Below, piece after piece: positions 1-9,375 of a stretch of DNA of 44,550 nt; position 1 is the first letter of the stretch, and every line of letters starts with the position of its first letter. Source of the stretch: an uncultured Lachnospiraceae bacterium (GTDB lineage: Bacteria > Bacillota > Clostridia > Lachnospirales > Lachnospiraceae); contig CAOKQK010000022.1 of NCBI GenBank assembly GCA_948470905.1, positions 1 to 44,550 on the forward strand. Reading direction: 5' to 3'. Below the pieces are notes generated by a model, which saw only the letters and a list, made by a program, of their open reading frames with translations, did no database searches and was not told the DNA's origin. The translations under genes were made by a program, and so were the position numbers.

Positions 1-19
1 TTGGCCGCTAAAGGCGGCA
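1..19. repeat. 19-bp repeat with GC hairpin, copy 1
   Basis: The sequence TTGGCCGCTAAAGGCGGCA at the left edge recurs without mismatch at 23374-23392. It contains the short hairpin GCCGC/GCGGC with a five-base loop. No T-run follows, so it is not a classical terminator on the + strand. Each copy lies upstream of a polysaccharide gene block, about 75 bases before the WecG-like gene here and about 345 bases before rfbF in the second locus. Whether it is a recombination site, a regulatory hairpin or a remnant of a longer repeat cut by the window edge cannot be told from here. Confidence 0.55.
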
Positions 20-92
20 ATTGAATACCACATACAACCTGCCTTAAATCACAAATTTATTTAAGAAACAATAATAGGAATTAAGACAGGAC

Positions 93-860
93 ATGAGTTT
101 TCAGCACAGGATTGATAAAAGTGAAATACCAATCTGCAACATTATGGGTGTTGACATCGCTGCTATCAACATGGACTGGCTCCTGAAATTTACGGACAGT
201 CACATTAAAGATTTATCGGGTGATTACATGTGTGTTTCAAATGTGCATACCACTGTCACCTCATATGAAGACCCTGAATACTGTGCCATACAGAACGGCG
301 GGATTTTGGCAATTCCTGATGGAGGCCCGTTAAGCAGCCTGGGACAGAAACGCGGTTACAAGAACATGCAGCGGACAGCAGGTCCTTCTTATGCAGAAGA
401 AATACTAAAAATTTCTGTCAAGAAAGGATACCGTCATTACTTCTACGGTTCCACAGAAAAGACTCTGAAGAAGTTGGGAAATGTTTTAAGGAAACAATAC
501 CCGGGAATTGAAATTGCAGGAATGTATAGCCCTCCATTTCATCCGCTGACAGATACGGAAGATCAGGTAATAACCGAGCAGATCAATCTAGCCCGTCCTG
601 ATTTTATCTGGGTCGGCCTTGGCGCTCCCAAGCAGGAAAAATGGATGGCCGCACATCAGGGCAGGATTTACGGTTTTATGGTCGGTATCGGCGCAGGCTT
701 TGATTACATCGCCGGAAATATTGAAAGAGCGCCTGAATGGATGCAAAAAAACAATTTGGAGTGGATTTATAGATTAATGCAGGATCCTGTAAGGCTTTTG
801 GGACGCTATATGAAGACGAACAGCAAGTTTATCTGGCATGCCGTAATAAGAGGGAAATGA
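93..860 (+). CDS. WecG/TagA/CpsF family glycosyltransferase
   Basis: This 255-residue protein matches the usual length and motifs of the WecG/TagA/CpsF (GT26) family. These enzymes transfer N-acetylmannosaminuronic acid, N-acetylmannosamine or related sugars to undecaprenyl-PP-linked acceptors at the cytoplasmic face of the membrane. Visible signatures are the N-terminal MGVDIAAINM segment (residues 18-27), the IPDGGPL stretch near 75, and a C-terminal block with GLGAPKQEKWM (about 175-186), GIGAGFDYIAG and a RAPEWMQ segment followed by the Arg-rich tail. The start at 93 has only a weak upstream AGGA. A start at residue 18 would also keep the core. It overlaps the next gene by four bases (ATGA), so the two are translationally coupled. 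It probably adds the second sugar of the repeat unit. Donor and acceptor are not readable from sequence. Confidence 0.9.
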   Translation: MSFQHRIDKSEIPICNIMGVDIAAINMDWLLKFTDSHIKDLSGDYMCVSNVHTTVTSYEDPEYCAIQNGGILAIPDGGPLSSLGQKRGYKNMQRTAGPSYAEEILKISVKKGYRHYFYGSTEKTLKKLGNVLRKQYPGIEIAGMYSPPFHPLTDTEDQVITEQINLARPDFIWVGLGAPKQEKWMAAHQGRIYGFMVGIGAGFDYIAGNIERAPEWMQKNNLEWIYRLMQDPVRLLGRYMKTNSKFIWHAVIRGK

Positions 861-2041
861 TGGGAAATAAGCAAAATGTATTGATCGTTCACAACTACTA
901 TCAGATCCCCGGCGGTGAAGATACGGTTGTGGCAAATGAAAAGAAAATGCTTGAAGACCATGGACACAGAGTTGTTCTCTATACAAGGAACAACAGTGAG
1001 CTGAAGAATATGCGCTTTTACCAAAAGCTGCTGTTGCCGTTTACAACCATTTACAACCCCAGGACTGTCAGGGATATCAAAAGAATCATTCGGGATGAAT
1101 GCATTGATATTGTTCATGTACATAATACTTTAAGCCTGATAAGCCCCTCCGTATATTACGCGGCTTTGAAGATGAAGAAGCCTGTCGTTCAGACAATTCA
1201 TAATTTCAGGCTGTTGTGTCCCGGTGCCACCTTTTACAGGAATGGGCATATCTGCGAGGAGTGTGTCACGCATGGGCTTGGCTGGGCACTGAGATACGGC
1301 TGTTATAGAGGAAGCAGGCTTCAAACCCTTATCTGTGTTATCAGTACAAAATTACACCGTATGACAGGTATATATGGAAAGATAAATTATATATGTCTTA
1401 CTGAGTTTAATAAAGAAAAGCTGCTGCATTTAAAACAAGTCCGCCCTGAACGTGTCTTTGTAAAGCCTAATTTTGTTGAGCGCACTGTGGACTTTATTCC
1501 GGAACAAAAACGCAGGGATCAATTTGTGTTTGCCGGAAGATTGGAGAAACTTAAAGGAATTGATATTCTCCTAAAAGCCTGGAAGCAGCTGGACAACCCC
1601 GCCCCAAAGCTTATCTTGTGCGGAACCGGTCCTCTGGAAGAATGGTGCAGGGAATTTATTGACAAATATAATTTAAATGTGGAGCTGAAGGGCTTTACCT
1701 CTAATATGGATGTCAGGAATTTAATTGCCGAAAGTAAAGCATTAATATTACCAACACAATGCTATGAAGGATTTCCCATGGTGATAATAGAAGCGTATTC
1801 GGTTGGCACACCGGTTATTTGCGGCAATATCGGAAATGCCGGCTGCTCCGTGATAGAAGACCAAACCGGATGGAAATATCAATATAATAATTTGGAAGAT
1901 TTGAGCAGATTGCTGAAAGTCCCTAAATCTCTTGTGGGTGCAGACATTGTCAGACATTATACGGATAACTATTCTGAAAATATTAACTACCAAAAAACAA
2001 TTGCAGTATATGAGTCATGCACTGCGCTTAATCAGCAATAG
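857..2041 (+). CDS. GT4 family glycosyltransferase
   Basis: This 394-residue GT-B enzyme begins with a GT4-type N-terminal fold (VLIVHNYYQIPGGED). It has a mid-region cysteine cluster (CEECVTHGLGWALRYGC, about residues 135-151) that recurs in the paralogue at 29301. The C-terminal donor domain carries FAGRLEKLKGID and the E-x7-E motif within EGFPMVIIEA (about 312-321). GT4 enzymes are retaining transferases that use nucleotide sugars in the cytoplasm. The four-base overlap with the WecG-like gene and the similar function make it part of the repeat-unit assembly line. Donor sugar is unknown. It is the intact counterpart of the frameshifted GT4 gene in the second locus. Confidence 0.88.
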   Translation: MMGNKQNVLIVHNYYQIPGGEDTVVANEKKMLEDHGHRVVLYTRNNSELKNMRFYQKLLLPFTTIYNPRTVRDIKRIIRDECIDIVHVHNTLSLISPSVYYAALKMKKPVVQTIHNFRLLCPGATFYRNGHICEECVTHGLGWALRYGCYRGSRLQTLICVISTKLHRMTGIYGKINYICLTEFNKEKLLHLKQVRPERVFVKPNFVERTVDFIPEQKRRDQFVFAGRLEKLKGIDILLKAWKQLDNPAPKLILCGTGPLEEWCREFIDKYNLNVELKGFTSNMDVRNLIAESKALILPTQCYEGFPMVIIEAYSVGTPVICGNIGNAGCSVIEDQTGWKYQYNNLEDLSRLLKVPKSLVGADIVRHYTDNYSENINYQKTIAVYESCTALNQQ

Positions 2042-2138
2042 CAGGTTTGTTTCTGAAAGCAAAGAAAAGTACCTTATCCTAAGAAAGTATAAAAAATAGC
2101 AGAGACCCTACGACAAACTCTGACAGAGGCTTGTATAT

Positions 2139-3209
2139 ATGAAACTGATTATAATCGGAAAGTGTTATAAACATGAAACTAACGGGCCTGCCAATGTAAT
2201 ACGCTGTTTAATAAATGGATTCAGCGGACTGAATGCAGAAATCGTTCCCATATTATTAAATGATGAATGCAGTAAAATGCAGTTCCTTATAAAAGTAATT
2301 AATACATTGCTTCGCGAAAAGAATTGTATGGTTAATGTCCATACATCAGGTTTTCTTATACCTTTCCTGGTATGGCTGATGTCAAACATAAATCATAAGA
2401 ATAAGTACTATCTTACCGTACATGGGATATATGAAATCGAATCGGCACTGAGTGGGATATCCTCCCGTAAATACATAGTCTTGGAGAGATTTTTATATCG
2501 CAGATTTTCTAATATTATATGTGTTTCGCTTATGCTCAAAAATGACATAAAACAAATTTTTGGACGAAACCGCCAGCTGTTCGTAATACCGAATGGATCT
2601 GACGCTGAAAGCAGGCAACTTTTTGAAAATACGGCAATCAATCATAGGGTGGTAAAGCTTATTTCATTGGGCGGATTGAAATATCGAAAAGGCATAATAG
2701 AATCCCTTCAGCTTATTGCATATCTGACAAAAAAGAAAAGATTGCAGGTCAGCCTTTCCATATATGGCGCAGAAGAAAAAAATCATAATAAAGCGTGGCT
2801 CGATTCCGAAACGCAGAAATTAGGCATTGATCAAATAGTTCAATACTTAGGCGCAGAATTTGATAAGCAGAAACTTTATGATTGCATAGCTGCATCAGAT
2901 TTTCAGCTCTGCCTGAGCAAATATGATACTTTTAATGTTGCCATTGCTGAATCTCTGGTTCTTGGCTGCCCCTGTATCTGCACAAACCAATGTGGTGCGG
3001 CTTATTTAGTGAAACAAAATGAAAGCGGGCTTGCAGTGGATCTGTCAAGCGCAAATGCGTTTGATGACATATATTGCTACATTTGTTCTTTTCTTAACGA
3101 CACCTCAAAGAGACGGCAAATATATGAAGAAAAAGCTTATTACCAAAAAAAATTGTCTTGGGAAGAAGTGTGCAGGTCTTATCTGCAGTTGGCGGAAGGA
3201 AAGGTCTGA
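2139..3209 (+). CDS. GT4 family glycosyltransferase
   Basis: A 356-residue GT-B transferase. The N-terminal half starts MKLIIIGKCYKHETNGPANV, a glycosyltransferase-like opening with a small-residue acceptor loop. The C-terminal half has FVIPNGSD, SLGGLKYRKG and a donor-binding E motif in FNVAIAESLVLGCPCICT (about residues 266-283). It is separated from the previous gene by 97 bases without a clear terminator, so the operon probably continues through. A GAGG lies about nine bases before the ATG. The substrate cannot be predicted. It is more divergent from the GT4 consensus than the gene at 857. Confidence 0.82.
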   Translation: MKLIIIGKCYKHETNGPANVIRCLINGFSGLNAEIVPILLNDECSKMQFLIKVINTLLREKNCMVNVHTSGFLIPFLVWLMSNINHKNKYYLTVHGIYEIESALSGISSRKYIVLERFLYRRFSNIICVSLMLKNDIKQIFGRNRQLFVIPNGSDAESRQLFENTAINHRVVKLISLGGLKYRKGIIESLQLIAYLTKKKRLQVSLSIYGAEEKNHNKAWLDSETQKLGIDQIVQYLGAEFDKQKLYDCIAASDFQLCLSKYDTFNVAIAESLVLGCPCICTNQCGAAYLVKQNESGLAVDLSSANAFDDIYCYICSFLNDTSKRRQIYEEKAYYQKKLSWEEVCRSYLQLAEGKV

Positions 3210-3214
3210 AACAT

Positions 3215-4246
3215 ATGAAGATAGTACATATTGAATCCGGCTTGGGAAATCAGATGCTTAGTTATGCTGAATATCTTGTGATTCGTAAGCTGAATCCATC
3301 AGATCAGTGTTACATTGAAACCATTACATATGATATTCCTGAATGCAATGATGTAATCTGTCAATGGAACGGATATGAATTGGAAAGAATTTTTGGAATA
3401 CAGGCTCCTAATATTCGCAGCTGCTTTACTCAGAAACAATGGCTGGAAATTATAAATGATGTCAGAAAAAGTGAATATTGGAACAATGGCTGGCGATATG
3501 CTGCCGCTATCACAGAAGCGCTCAATCATCAGGGTCTGAAATTGATCAATTACTTAGGCAATGATGAAAAATACCGCTTAAAAGAGTCTTTTTTGGAGCG
3601 CATGACCAACAATAGAATAGGCTATGACTTAAAAAGATACCTTCGTCCGTTATACGAAAAAAAATATATTCAAAAATGGAACTGCTCCTCCAAAATATTT
3701 ATTCAAACGGAAGAAAATGTTTTTGCGGGACAAACCCTGGGATTACGTAATCGAGATGTAGATATCGGCTTTGTGAAAGAAGAAATAATCAATTCTTTTC
3801 GTTTTCCTGAAATGAAAGACGAAAAAAACTTACAAGCTGCAGATCAGATCAGGAACTGTAATTCGGTTGCAATTCATGCAAGAAGGGGCGATTTGCTGCA
3901 GTCTAATGGCTATTGTTATCAATATGGCTATTTCAAAAGGGCTACGAAATACATAAAAAAAAGAATATCAGACCCCGCCTTCTTCTTTTTTTGTGATACC
4001 GGAAGTATTGAATGGTGCAGATCCCATCTGGATATATTTGGCTTAGACATGAAAAAAGATAAAATAAATTTTATTAACTGGAATCAGGGATTGGAATACT
4101 ACAGGGATATGCAGCTGATGTCAATATGTAAACATAATATTGTTACAAGCAGTTCATTTGGGTGGTGGGGAGCATATTTCAACAATAATCCTGATAAGAT
4201 AACCTGTTCACCCAGTGTCTGGTTAAATACAACAAATCATTTCTGA
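3215..4246 (+). CDS. GT11 alpha-1,2-fucosyltransferase-like protein
   Basis: A 343-residue protein with the two hallmarks of GT11 fucosyltransferases: an N-terminal GLGNQM (residues 9-14, the family's GGLGNQMFQY) and the GDP-fucose-binding HARRGD box at residues 221-226. The C-terminal SSSFGWWGAY resembles the family's SSFSWWGAWL. An upstream in-frame ATG at 3158 lies inside the previous gene. The start at 3215 is chosen because it gives the GT11 N-terminus and is preceded by GGAAGG. GT11 enzymes use GDP-fucose, but no GDP-fucose synthesis genes (gmd/fcl) are in the window, so the donor must come from elsewhere or differ. Stop-to-start spacing to the upstream gene is five bases, which indicates one operon. 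Confidence 0.82.
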   Translation: MKIVHIESGLGNQMLSYAEYLVIRKLNPSDQCYIETITYDIPECNDVICQWNGYELERIFGIQAPNIRSCFTQKQWLEIINDVRKSEYWNNGWRYAAAITEALNHQGLKLINYLGNDEKYRLKESFLERMTNNRIGYDLKRYLRPLYEKKYIQKWNCSSKIFIQTEENVFAGQTLGLRNRDVDIGFVKEEIINSFRFPEMKDEKNLQAADQIRNCNSVAIHARRGDLLQSNGYCYQYGYFKRATKYIKKRISDPAFFFFCDTGSIEWCRSHLDIFGLDMKKDKINFINWNQGLEYYRDMQLMSICKHNIVTSSSFGWWGAYFNNNPDKITCSPSVWLNTTNHF

Positions 4247-4293
4247 CAGATAATTGATTAATATTATTAATATTTAAGAAGAAAGGCTGCACA

Positions 4294-5451
4294 GTGAACA
4301 AATTATCCTCTCCTAATATAATGAAGCCCCTGTTTTTTTATATATTTGGAGTTCTTTACTTACAGGTCATGGAATTAATACTGCCCTTTTCTGTAACAAA
4401 AATAGTTTTTCTGGTGTTACTGATGATTGTGGCAATTAATATATTGAAGAAAAGGTATAAAGCGGACCTGTTTTTCTATTTGATTGTTTTAGCAGGGATT
4501 ATATATCTGTATATATATCTTTCCACATTTAATGAGCTTATATCCTATGTATATCCCCCTGTTATAGTAGCCGCCATATCTGCTCTTGCATTAGACAATT
4601 CGCCAAAGAATGCAGCATACATAAATTGGAGAAATATCAATAAATTAATTTTAATATATCTATTTGTAAATATTGTATTCTTCCTTTTAAAATTTGATAT
4701 CTGCTTTCAGGATGCGGGAATTCAGCAGTTTAGGGGATTTCTGCCACATACAAACATGCTGGGAGCTGTCTTGGTCAGTTTATATTTAATAGTTTTCTGG
4801 CAGAAAGGAATTGTGGCAGCAATCGACAGGATTTTAATTTTGCTGTTAATATTAGGTACTTATTCGCGTACATATATTGCTTTAATTGCAATGATCATAT
4901 CTTTGCAATTAATAGGCTTATATCAAAGAAAAATACCCTTTATCGGGAAATTGCTTATCGGCATTATACTTTTACTCATAGTTGGATTTCCTCTTTTTAA
5001 TTTGCTTGTTGTATTTATTCCTGCTTTGGCCAGGTTCCGGATGCATGGTTTTTCAGCCAATGGCAGGCAGTATCTAAGCGAAGCCTTTTTGAACACAATG
5101 AAAGAAAGCAGCTTTAAAGATTTATTATTGGGGGTTAATCTGCCGGAAGCTTATTTTAGCAATATCAAATTGGACTTTCCGCACAGTTTTACCGAAAACT
5201 CTTATATGGGAATTACCTTAATGTTTGGAATTGTGGGTTTATCAATTTTTTTGATAATTCTCTGCAGGATTTTTAGACAGGTTCGCAGCGCACAGACAGC
5301 CTGTGTAATAATTGTATGTATGATACCGTTGCTTATGCAGGATATATTATTGTCAGTACAGACAGGAATTTTATATGTTTTTTCTATATTATGTGTTATT
5401 TACCAAGATCCTAAACGGCTGAAAGATTTGAATCCTCTGCAGCAATTGTGA
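4294..5451 (+). CDS. O-antigen polymerase/ligase-like membrane protein (Wzy-like)
   Basis: This 385-residue protein is almost wholly hydrophobic, with roughly ten to eleven predicted membrane segments. A larger polar loop in the second half (about residues 245-300) contains HSFTENSYMGI, as in Wzy/WaaL polymerases. A PHTNMLG segment near residue 152 and SRTYIALIA near 190 also fit the O-antigen ligase/polymerase superfamily. It starts at GTG with AGAAAGG upstream. Wzy proteins polymerise lipid-linked repeat units on the outer face of the membrane. The presence of a flippase at 10065 supports Wzy rather than a ligase. Sequence conservation in this family is low, so the name rests on topology and context. 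Confidence 0.78.
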   Translation: MNKLSSPNIMKPLFFYIFGVLYLQVMELILPFSVTKIVFLVLLMIVAINILKKRYKADLFFYLIVLAGIIYLYIYLSTFNELISYVYPPVIVAAISALALDNSPKNAAYINWRNINKLILIYLFVNIVFFLLKFDICFQDAGIQQFRGFLPHTNMLGAVLVSLYLIVFWQKGIVAAIDRILILLLILGTYSRTYIALIAMIISLQLIGLYQRKIPFIGKLLIGIILLLIVGFPLFNLLVVFIPALARFRMHGFSANGRQYLSEAFLNTMKESSFKDLLLGVNLPEAYFSNIKLDFPHSFTENSYMGITLMFGIVGLSIFLIILCRIFRQVRSAQTACVIIVCMIPLLMQDILLSVQTGILYVFSILCVIYQDPKRLKDLNPLQQL

Positions 5452-5482
5452 TTTTTTTATCTTTTGATAAGGAGAAATTGAA

Positions 5483-6478
5483 ATGATAAACCATTATAGG
5501 GTAGATGGAAACTTTAAAGCGAAAATAGATACGCCAGTGGCAATTGCTTTTTTTACGAGATACCAAACCTTAAAAAAAGTTTTTAATGAAGTTAGACAAG
5601 CCAGACCAGGAAAATTATTTCTGATTCAAAATGGCAAACGAGAAAATTATGATGATTGGGATAATATGGTATCCTGTAGAAGAATCGTTGAAGATATTGA
5701 TTGGGAATGCGATGTATACCAAAACTATGCGGATGAGGCATTGGGAGTTGCCCAAAGGTTATTCAGTGGATTTTCTTGGGTATTTGAAAATGTTGACAGG
5801 GCGATCATCCTGGAAGATGACTGTGTCCCAAGCCAGTCTTTCTTTCGCTTTTGCGATGAACTATTAGAAAAATATAAAGACGATGAACGGATAAATATGA
5901 TAACTGGCTACAATTTTTATGACAATTTGGAAATAAGGGAAAGCTATTTTTTTGGAAAAAGCGGAACAAACTGGGGATGGGCAACTTGGTCCAGAGCCTG
6001 GAAATTGATAGAATTTGATCTGCAAAAAATACATGCGAATACAGAAGCTCAGAAATTGTTTGCCAAATTATTTCCACTGCGTATCCGCAGACAAAAGACA
6101 AAATGGATAAATACTGTTGAACAGAAAATTTCCGATGGAACTTGGACAACATGGGATGTTCAATGGGGCCTTGTTAAAGACTTATATTTTCAACTTGCAA
6201 TTATTCCCAAATGCAACTTGATAGACAATATTGGCTATGGAAGTGACAGCACACATTTTTCCTCATATAAAACGCTGTCTTTTGATGACAAAAAACTGTT
6301 TAACAGAACTCAAATCGAATTGTCTTTTCCGTTAATACATCCAAATTACATAATACCTGATCTGGTTTATGACAAGCATGTTGAAAAAATTGTATATGCC
6401 TGTCTTCCCAGAAAAGTGTTACGTAAATTAGATCATATACTGAAAACAATTTTTTACTCTATTGTACCCTCAAAATAA
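5483..6478 (+). CDS. GT-A glycosyltransferase, HlpA-like
   Basis: A 331-residue protein with a GT-A fold opening (TPVAIAFFTRYQTLKKVF). An acidic EDD metal-binding motif follows at about residues 111-113 within AIILEDDCVPSQSFF. The later segment GTNWGWATWSRAWKLI is typical of the sugar transferase family often annotated as hemolytic protein HlpA-like or GT2-like. It is expected to act in the cytoplasm or at the inner membrane face on lipid-linked oligosaccharide. AAGGAG precedes the ATG. It is followed by 67 bases and then the CDP-sugar module, so it may be the transferase that uses that sugar, but this is only positional inference. Confidence 0.78.
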   Translation: MINHYRVDGNFKAKIDTPVAIAFFTRYQTLKKVFNEVRQARPGKLFLIQNGKRENYDDWDNMVSCRRIVEDIDWECDVYQNYADEALGVAQRLFSGFSWVFENVDRAIILEDDCVPSQSFFRFCDELLEKYKDDERINMITGYNFYDNLEIRESYFFGKSGTNWGWATWSRAWKLIEFDLQKIHANTEAQKLFAKLFPLRIRRQKTKWINTVEQKISDGTWTTWDVQWGLVKDLYFQLAIIPKCNLIDNIGYGSDSTHFSSYKTLSFDDKKLFNRTQIELSFPLIHPNYIIPDLVYDKHVEKIVYACLPRKVLRKLDHILKTIFYSIVPSK

Positions 6479-6545
6479 TTTCAGCAGATGCAGCCGGAAC
6501 GAACAGCAGTATTTTTAACAAAATATTTTTAAGGGAGCAGAACAG

Positions 6546-7322
6546 ATGAAAGTTGCTATTTTAGCTGGTGGATATGGAACAAGAATTTCTGAAGAATCGC
6601 AGTTCAAGCCTAAGCCAATGGTTGAGCTTGGAGGAATGCCTATTTTATTGCATATCATGAAACTATATAGTTACTATGGGTTTAACGATTTTATTATTTG
6701 TGCAGGATATAAGCAGCATGTAATTAAACAGTATTTTGCAGACTACTTTTTACATACATCGGATATTACCTATGATTTTTCCTTCGGAAAAAACGAAGTT
6801 ATTGTACATCACAGCATGGTAGAACCCTGGAAAGTAACAGTGGTTGATACCGGATTAAATACAATGACTGGAGGGCGGGTAAAACGCATACAGGAATATA
6901 TAGGCAAAGAACCATTTATGCTAACTTATGGTGATGGTGTTTCAAATATTAATATAACAAAACTACTGCAATTTCATAAATCTCATGGGAAAATGGTCAC
7001 AATGTCATCTTATAATGCCGGACAGCGTTTTGGTGTTTTGGATATTGATCAAAGCGGACAAATACTTGAATTCCGCGAAAAAACAAAAGGGGACGGAAAT
7101 CAGATTAATATAGGATTCATGGTCTGCCAACCGGAACTATTTAATTATATCAAGGATGACAATACCATTCTTGAAAAAGAACCTTTGGAGACGATAGCAA
7201 AAATAGGACAGCTGATGGCTTATAAACATAATGGTTTTTGGCAATGCATGGATACAGTCCGAGAAAAACAGCAATTGGAAAAACTATGGTCAGAGGGAAA
7301 TGCCCCTTGGAAAGTCTGGTAA
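6546..7322 (+). CDS. rfbF: Glucose-1-phosphate cytidylyltransferase, copy A
   Basis: A 258-residue nucleotidyltransferase that makes CDP-glucose from CTP and glucose-1-phosphate. It has the N-terminal LAGGYGTRISEES signature, the KPKPM motif that follows, and the RfbF-typical DTGLNTMTGGRVKRI, GDGVSNIN and INIGFMVC segments. The C-terminus FWQCMDTVREKQQLEKLW is diagnostic for RfbF over RmlA. It heads the module rfbF-rfbG-SDR-RmlC-like, repeated at 23736-27254. The two RfbF copies are clearly alike but differ at many positions, so this is not a recent duplication. GGGAGC lies seven bases before the ATG. Confidence 0.95.
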   Translation: MKVAILAGGYGTRISEESQFKPKPMVELGGMPILLHIMKLYSYYGFNDFIICAGYKQHVIKQYFADYFLHTSDITYDFSFGKNEVIVHHSMVEPWKVTVVDTGLNTMTGGRVKRIQEYIGKEPFMLTYGDGVSNINITKLLQFHKSHGKMVTMSSYNAGQRFGVLDIDQSGQILEFREKTKGDGNQINIGFMVCQPELFNYIKDDNTILEKEPLETIAKIGQLMAYKHNGFWQCMDTVREKQQLEKLWSEGNAPWKVW

Positions 7323-7352
7323 TACATTAATATGTTTTGGGAGGAATCTATA

Positions 7353-8411
7353 GTGTTTAATTTATCTTTTTACAAGGGGAAAAAAGTTTTAATTACTGGC
7401 CACACCGGCTTTAAGGGTACATGGCTGTGTCAAATATTAACAAACGCAAATGCAGTTGTCACAGGTTATAGTCTGAATCCTCCAACTGCCCCTAATCTTT
7501 TTGGGTTGTCAGGAATGGCTGGTAAAATAAACAATATTATTGGCGATATCCGGGACTTAAAAAGGCTGCAACAGGTATTTGAACAAACCCAACCAGAAAT
7601 TGTTTTCCATTTGGCAGCACAGCCCATTGTCAGGGACAGTTACAAGGACCCGCATTATACATATGAAACAAATATCATGGGTACTGTAAATATTTTGGAA
7701 TGTATCAGAACGTGCAAAAGCGTTAAATCATTTTTAAACATAACTACTGACAAGGTATATTTGAACAGGGAATGGGAATGGGGATATCGTGAAAACGAAG
7801 AACTAAACGGATATGATCCATACTCTAACAGCAAAAGTTGTTCCGAGCTTATAACAAATTCTTTTCAGAACAGTTTTTTTGCTGAAAGCGCCACCGCCAT
7901 TTCCACTGCTCGAGCAGGAAATGTGATTGGTGGCGGTGACTTTGCAAATGATCGTATTATACCGGACTGTGTGCGTGCCGCAATAGCAGGGAAAAAAATT
8001 ATGGTACGAAATCCTGGTTCGATAAGACCCTACCAGCATGTATTGGAACCATTATATGTTTACATTATGATTGCAGCCATACAATATCAGGATAAAATGT
8101 ATGCGGGGAATTATAATATAGGTCCCGATGAAAATGATTGCCTGCAAACAGAAGATCTCGTTAGCTTATTTGTAAAATATTGGGGAAATAATATACAATG
8201 GACAGTCTGTCCTGATAAAGGACCTCATGAAGCAAATTTCTTAAAATTAGACTGTTCCAAACTGAAAAAGACATTTGGCTGGAAACCCCGTTGGAATATT
8301 GAAACCGCAGTTGAAAAAACGGTTGAATGGAGCAAATGTTGGGCAAATGGGGAAAATATTACATATTGCATGGAAAAACAGATACAGGAATTTATAGACA
8401 GCAAAAAATAG
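7353..8411 (+). CDS. rfbG: CDP-glucose 4,6-dehydratase, copy A
   Basis: An extended SDR of 352 residues that converts CDP-glucose to CDP-4-keto-6-deoxyglucose. It shows the NAD-binding TGHTGFKGTW near the N-terminus, the NITTDKVY segment, and the catalytic YSNSK (YxxxK) inside GYDPYSNSKSCSE. The GTG at 7353 is chosen over the ATG at 7332 because GGGAGG lies between them. It also gives a protein of exactly the same length and N-terminus as copy B at 24519. It sits 30 bases after rfbF. CDP-4-keto-6-deoxyglucose is the branch point for CDP-linked 6-deoxy and 3,6-dideoxy sugars. Confidence 0.95.
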   Translation: MFNLSFYKGKKVLITGHTGFKGTWLCQILTNANAVVTGYSLNPPTAPNLFGLSGMAGKINNIIGDIRDLKRLQQVFEQTQPEIVFHLAAQPIVRDSYKDPHYTYETNIMGTVNILECIRTCKSVKSFLNITTDKVYLNREWEWGYRENEELNGYDPYSNSKSCSELITNSFQNSFFAESATAISTARAGNVIGGGDFANDRIIPDCVRAAIAGKKIMVRNPGSIRPYQHVLEPLYVYIMIAAIQYQDKMYAGNYNIGPDENDCLQTEDLVSLFVKYWGNNIQWTVCPDKGPHEANFLKLDCSKLKKTFGWKPRWNIETAVEKTVEWSKCWANGENITYCMEKQIQEFIDSKK

Positions 8412-8433
8412 AAAGATAAAAATAGGCGGGCAT

Positions 8434-9375
8434 ATGAAAATAATTGTAACAGGTGCAAACGGTTTTTTGGGAAGTATGTTGTTAAAAGAATTACAAAGTA
8501 AAGATATACTTATATATGCTGTAGTAAAAAACGAAAAAGAGAATATCGACAATATACGTAACTTATCAGGAGTAAGAATTATATATTGTGACTTAGACCA
8601 TATAAGATGGTTGCCGGAGTTAATTAATGACAGAGATATTGATATGTGTATTCATTTAGCTTGGGCAGGCTCATTTGGGGATGCACGGGCAGACTATCAA
8701 CTACAACTTACAAACATTGATTATTCTATGAAACTTGTAGATGTACTGGCTTCCATGGGCGTAAAGCGCTTTGTTGGTGCGGGGACACTCGCAGAAAAGG
8801 ATGTGCTGAATTATCACTTAACAGATGGCGCCACTCCAAATCCTGTAAGTATCTATGGCATTGCAAAATTAACCATGAACTTTATGACTAAAGTGGAATG
8901 TACAAAATGTAATATGGAACATGTGTGGTGTTGCATATCAAATACATATGGTGTCGGAAATACTACTAATAATTTTGTCAACATGGCAAGCAGGAAAATG
9001 CTTCGTGGAGAACATGCCGCTTTTACCAGCGGAGAACAAATATACGATTTTGTATATGTTACAGATACGGTAAAAGCCCTTTGTGCAGCTGCCATAAATG
9101 GGAAGCCTAATACCTCTTATTATCTTGGCAGTACCAAACCAAGGCGTTTAAAAGAATATATTAAAATTATTCGTGATGCTATTGATCCATCCATAGAATT
9201 GTTCTTAGGAGAAATTCCATTTCATGGTAATTTTCTTCCCATCGAAGAATATGATGCATCTAAGTTAGTTACAGATACTGGTTTTAAGCCCTTAATATCT
9301 TTTGAAGAAGGAATATATGACACAATTGCTTACTTAAAAGAGCAGGAAAAATTAGTGGAGGGTAGAAATAGATGA
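8434..9375 (+). CDS. NAD(P)-dependent SDR epimerase/reductase of CDP-sugar module, copy A
   Basis: A 313-residue extended short-chain dehydrogenase with the dinucleotide-binding TGANGFLGS at residues 7-15 and the catalytic YGIAK in the middle. A GAGTLAEKD segment supplies the usual catalytic Ser/Thr region. Its place directly after rfbG and before an RmlC-like epimerase suggests that it reduces the C4 keto group of a CDP-6-deoxy-4-ketohexose, giving the final CDP-6-deoxysugar. An epimerase role is possible. Its homologue in the second module is at 25753. It ends in a four-base overlap with the next gene. Confidence 0.85.
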   Translation: MKIIVTGANGFLGSMLLKELQSKDILIYAVVKNEKENIDNIRNLSGVRIIYCDLDHIRWLPELINDRDIDMCIHLAWAGSFGDARADYQLQLTNIDYSMKLVDVLASMGVKRFVGAGTLAEKDVLNYHLTDGATPNPVSIYGIAKLTMNFMTKVECTKCNMEHVWCCISNTYGVGNTTNNFVNMASRKMLRGEHAAFTSGEQIYDFVYVTDTVKALCAAAINGKPNTSYYLGSTKPRRLKEYIKIIRDAIDPSIELFLGEIPFHGNFLPIEEYDASKLVTDTGFKPLISFEEGIYDTIAYLKEQEKLVEGRNR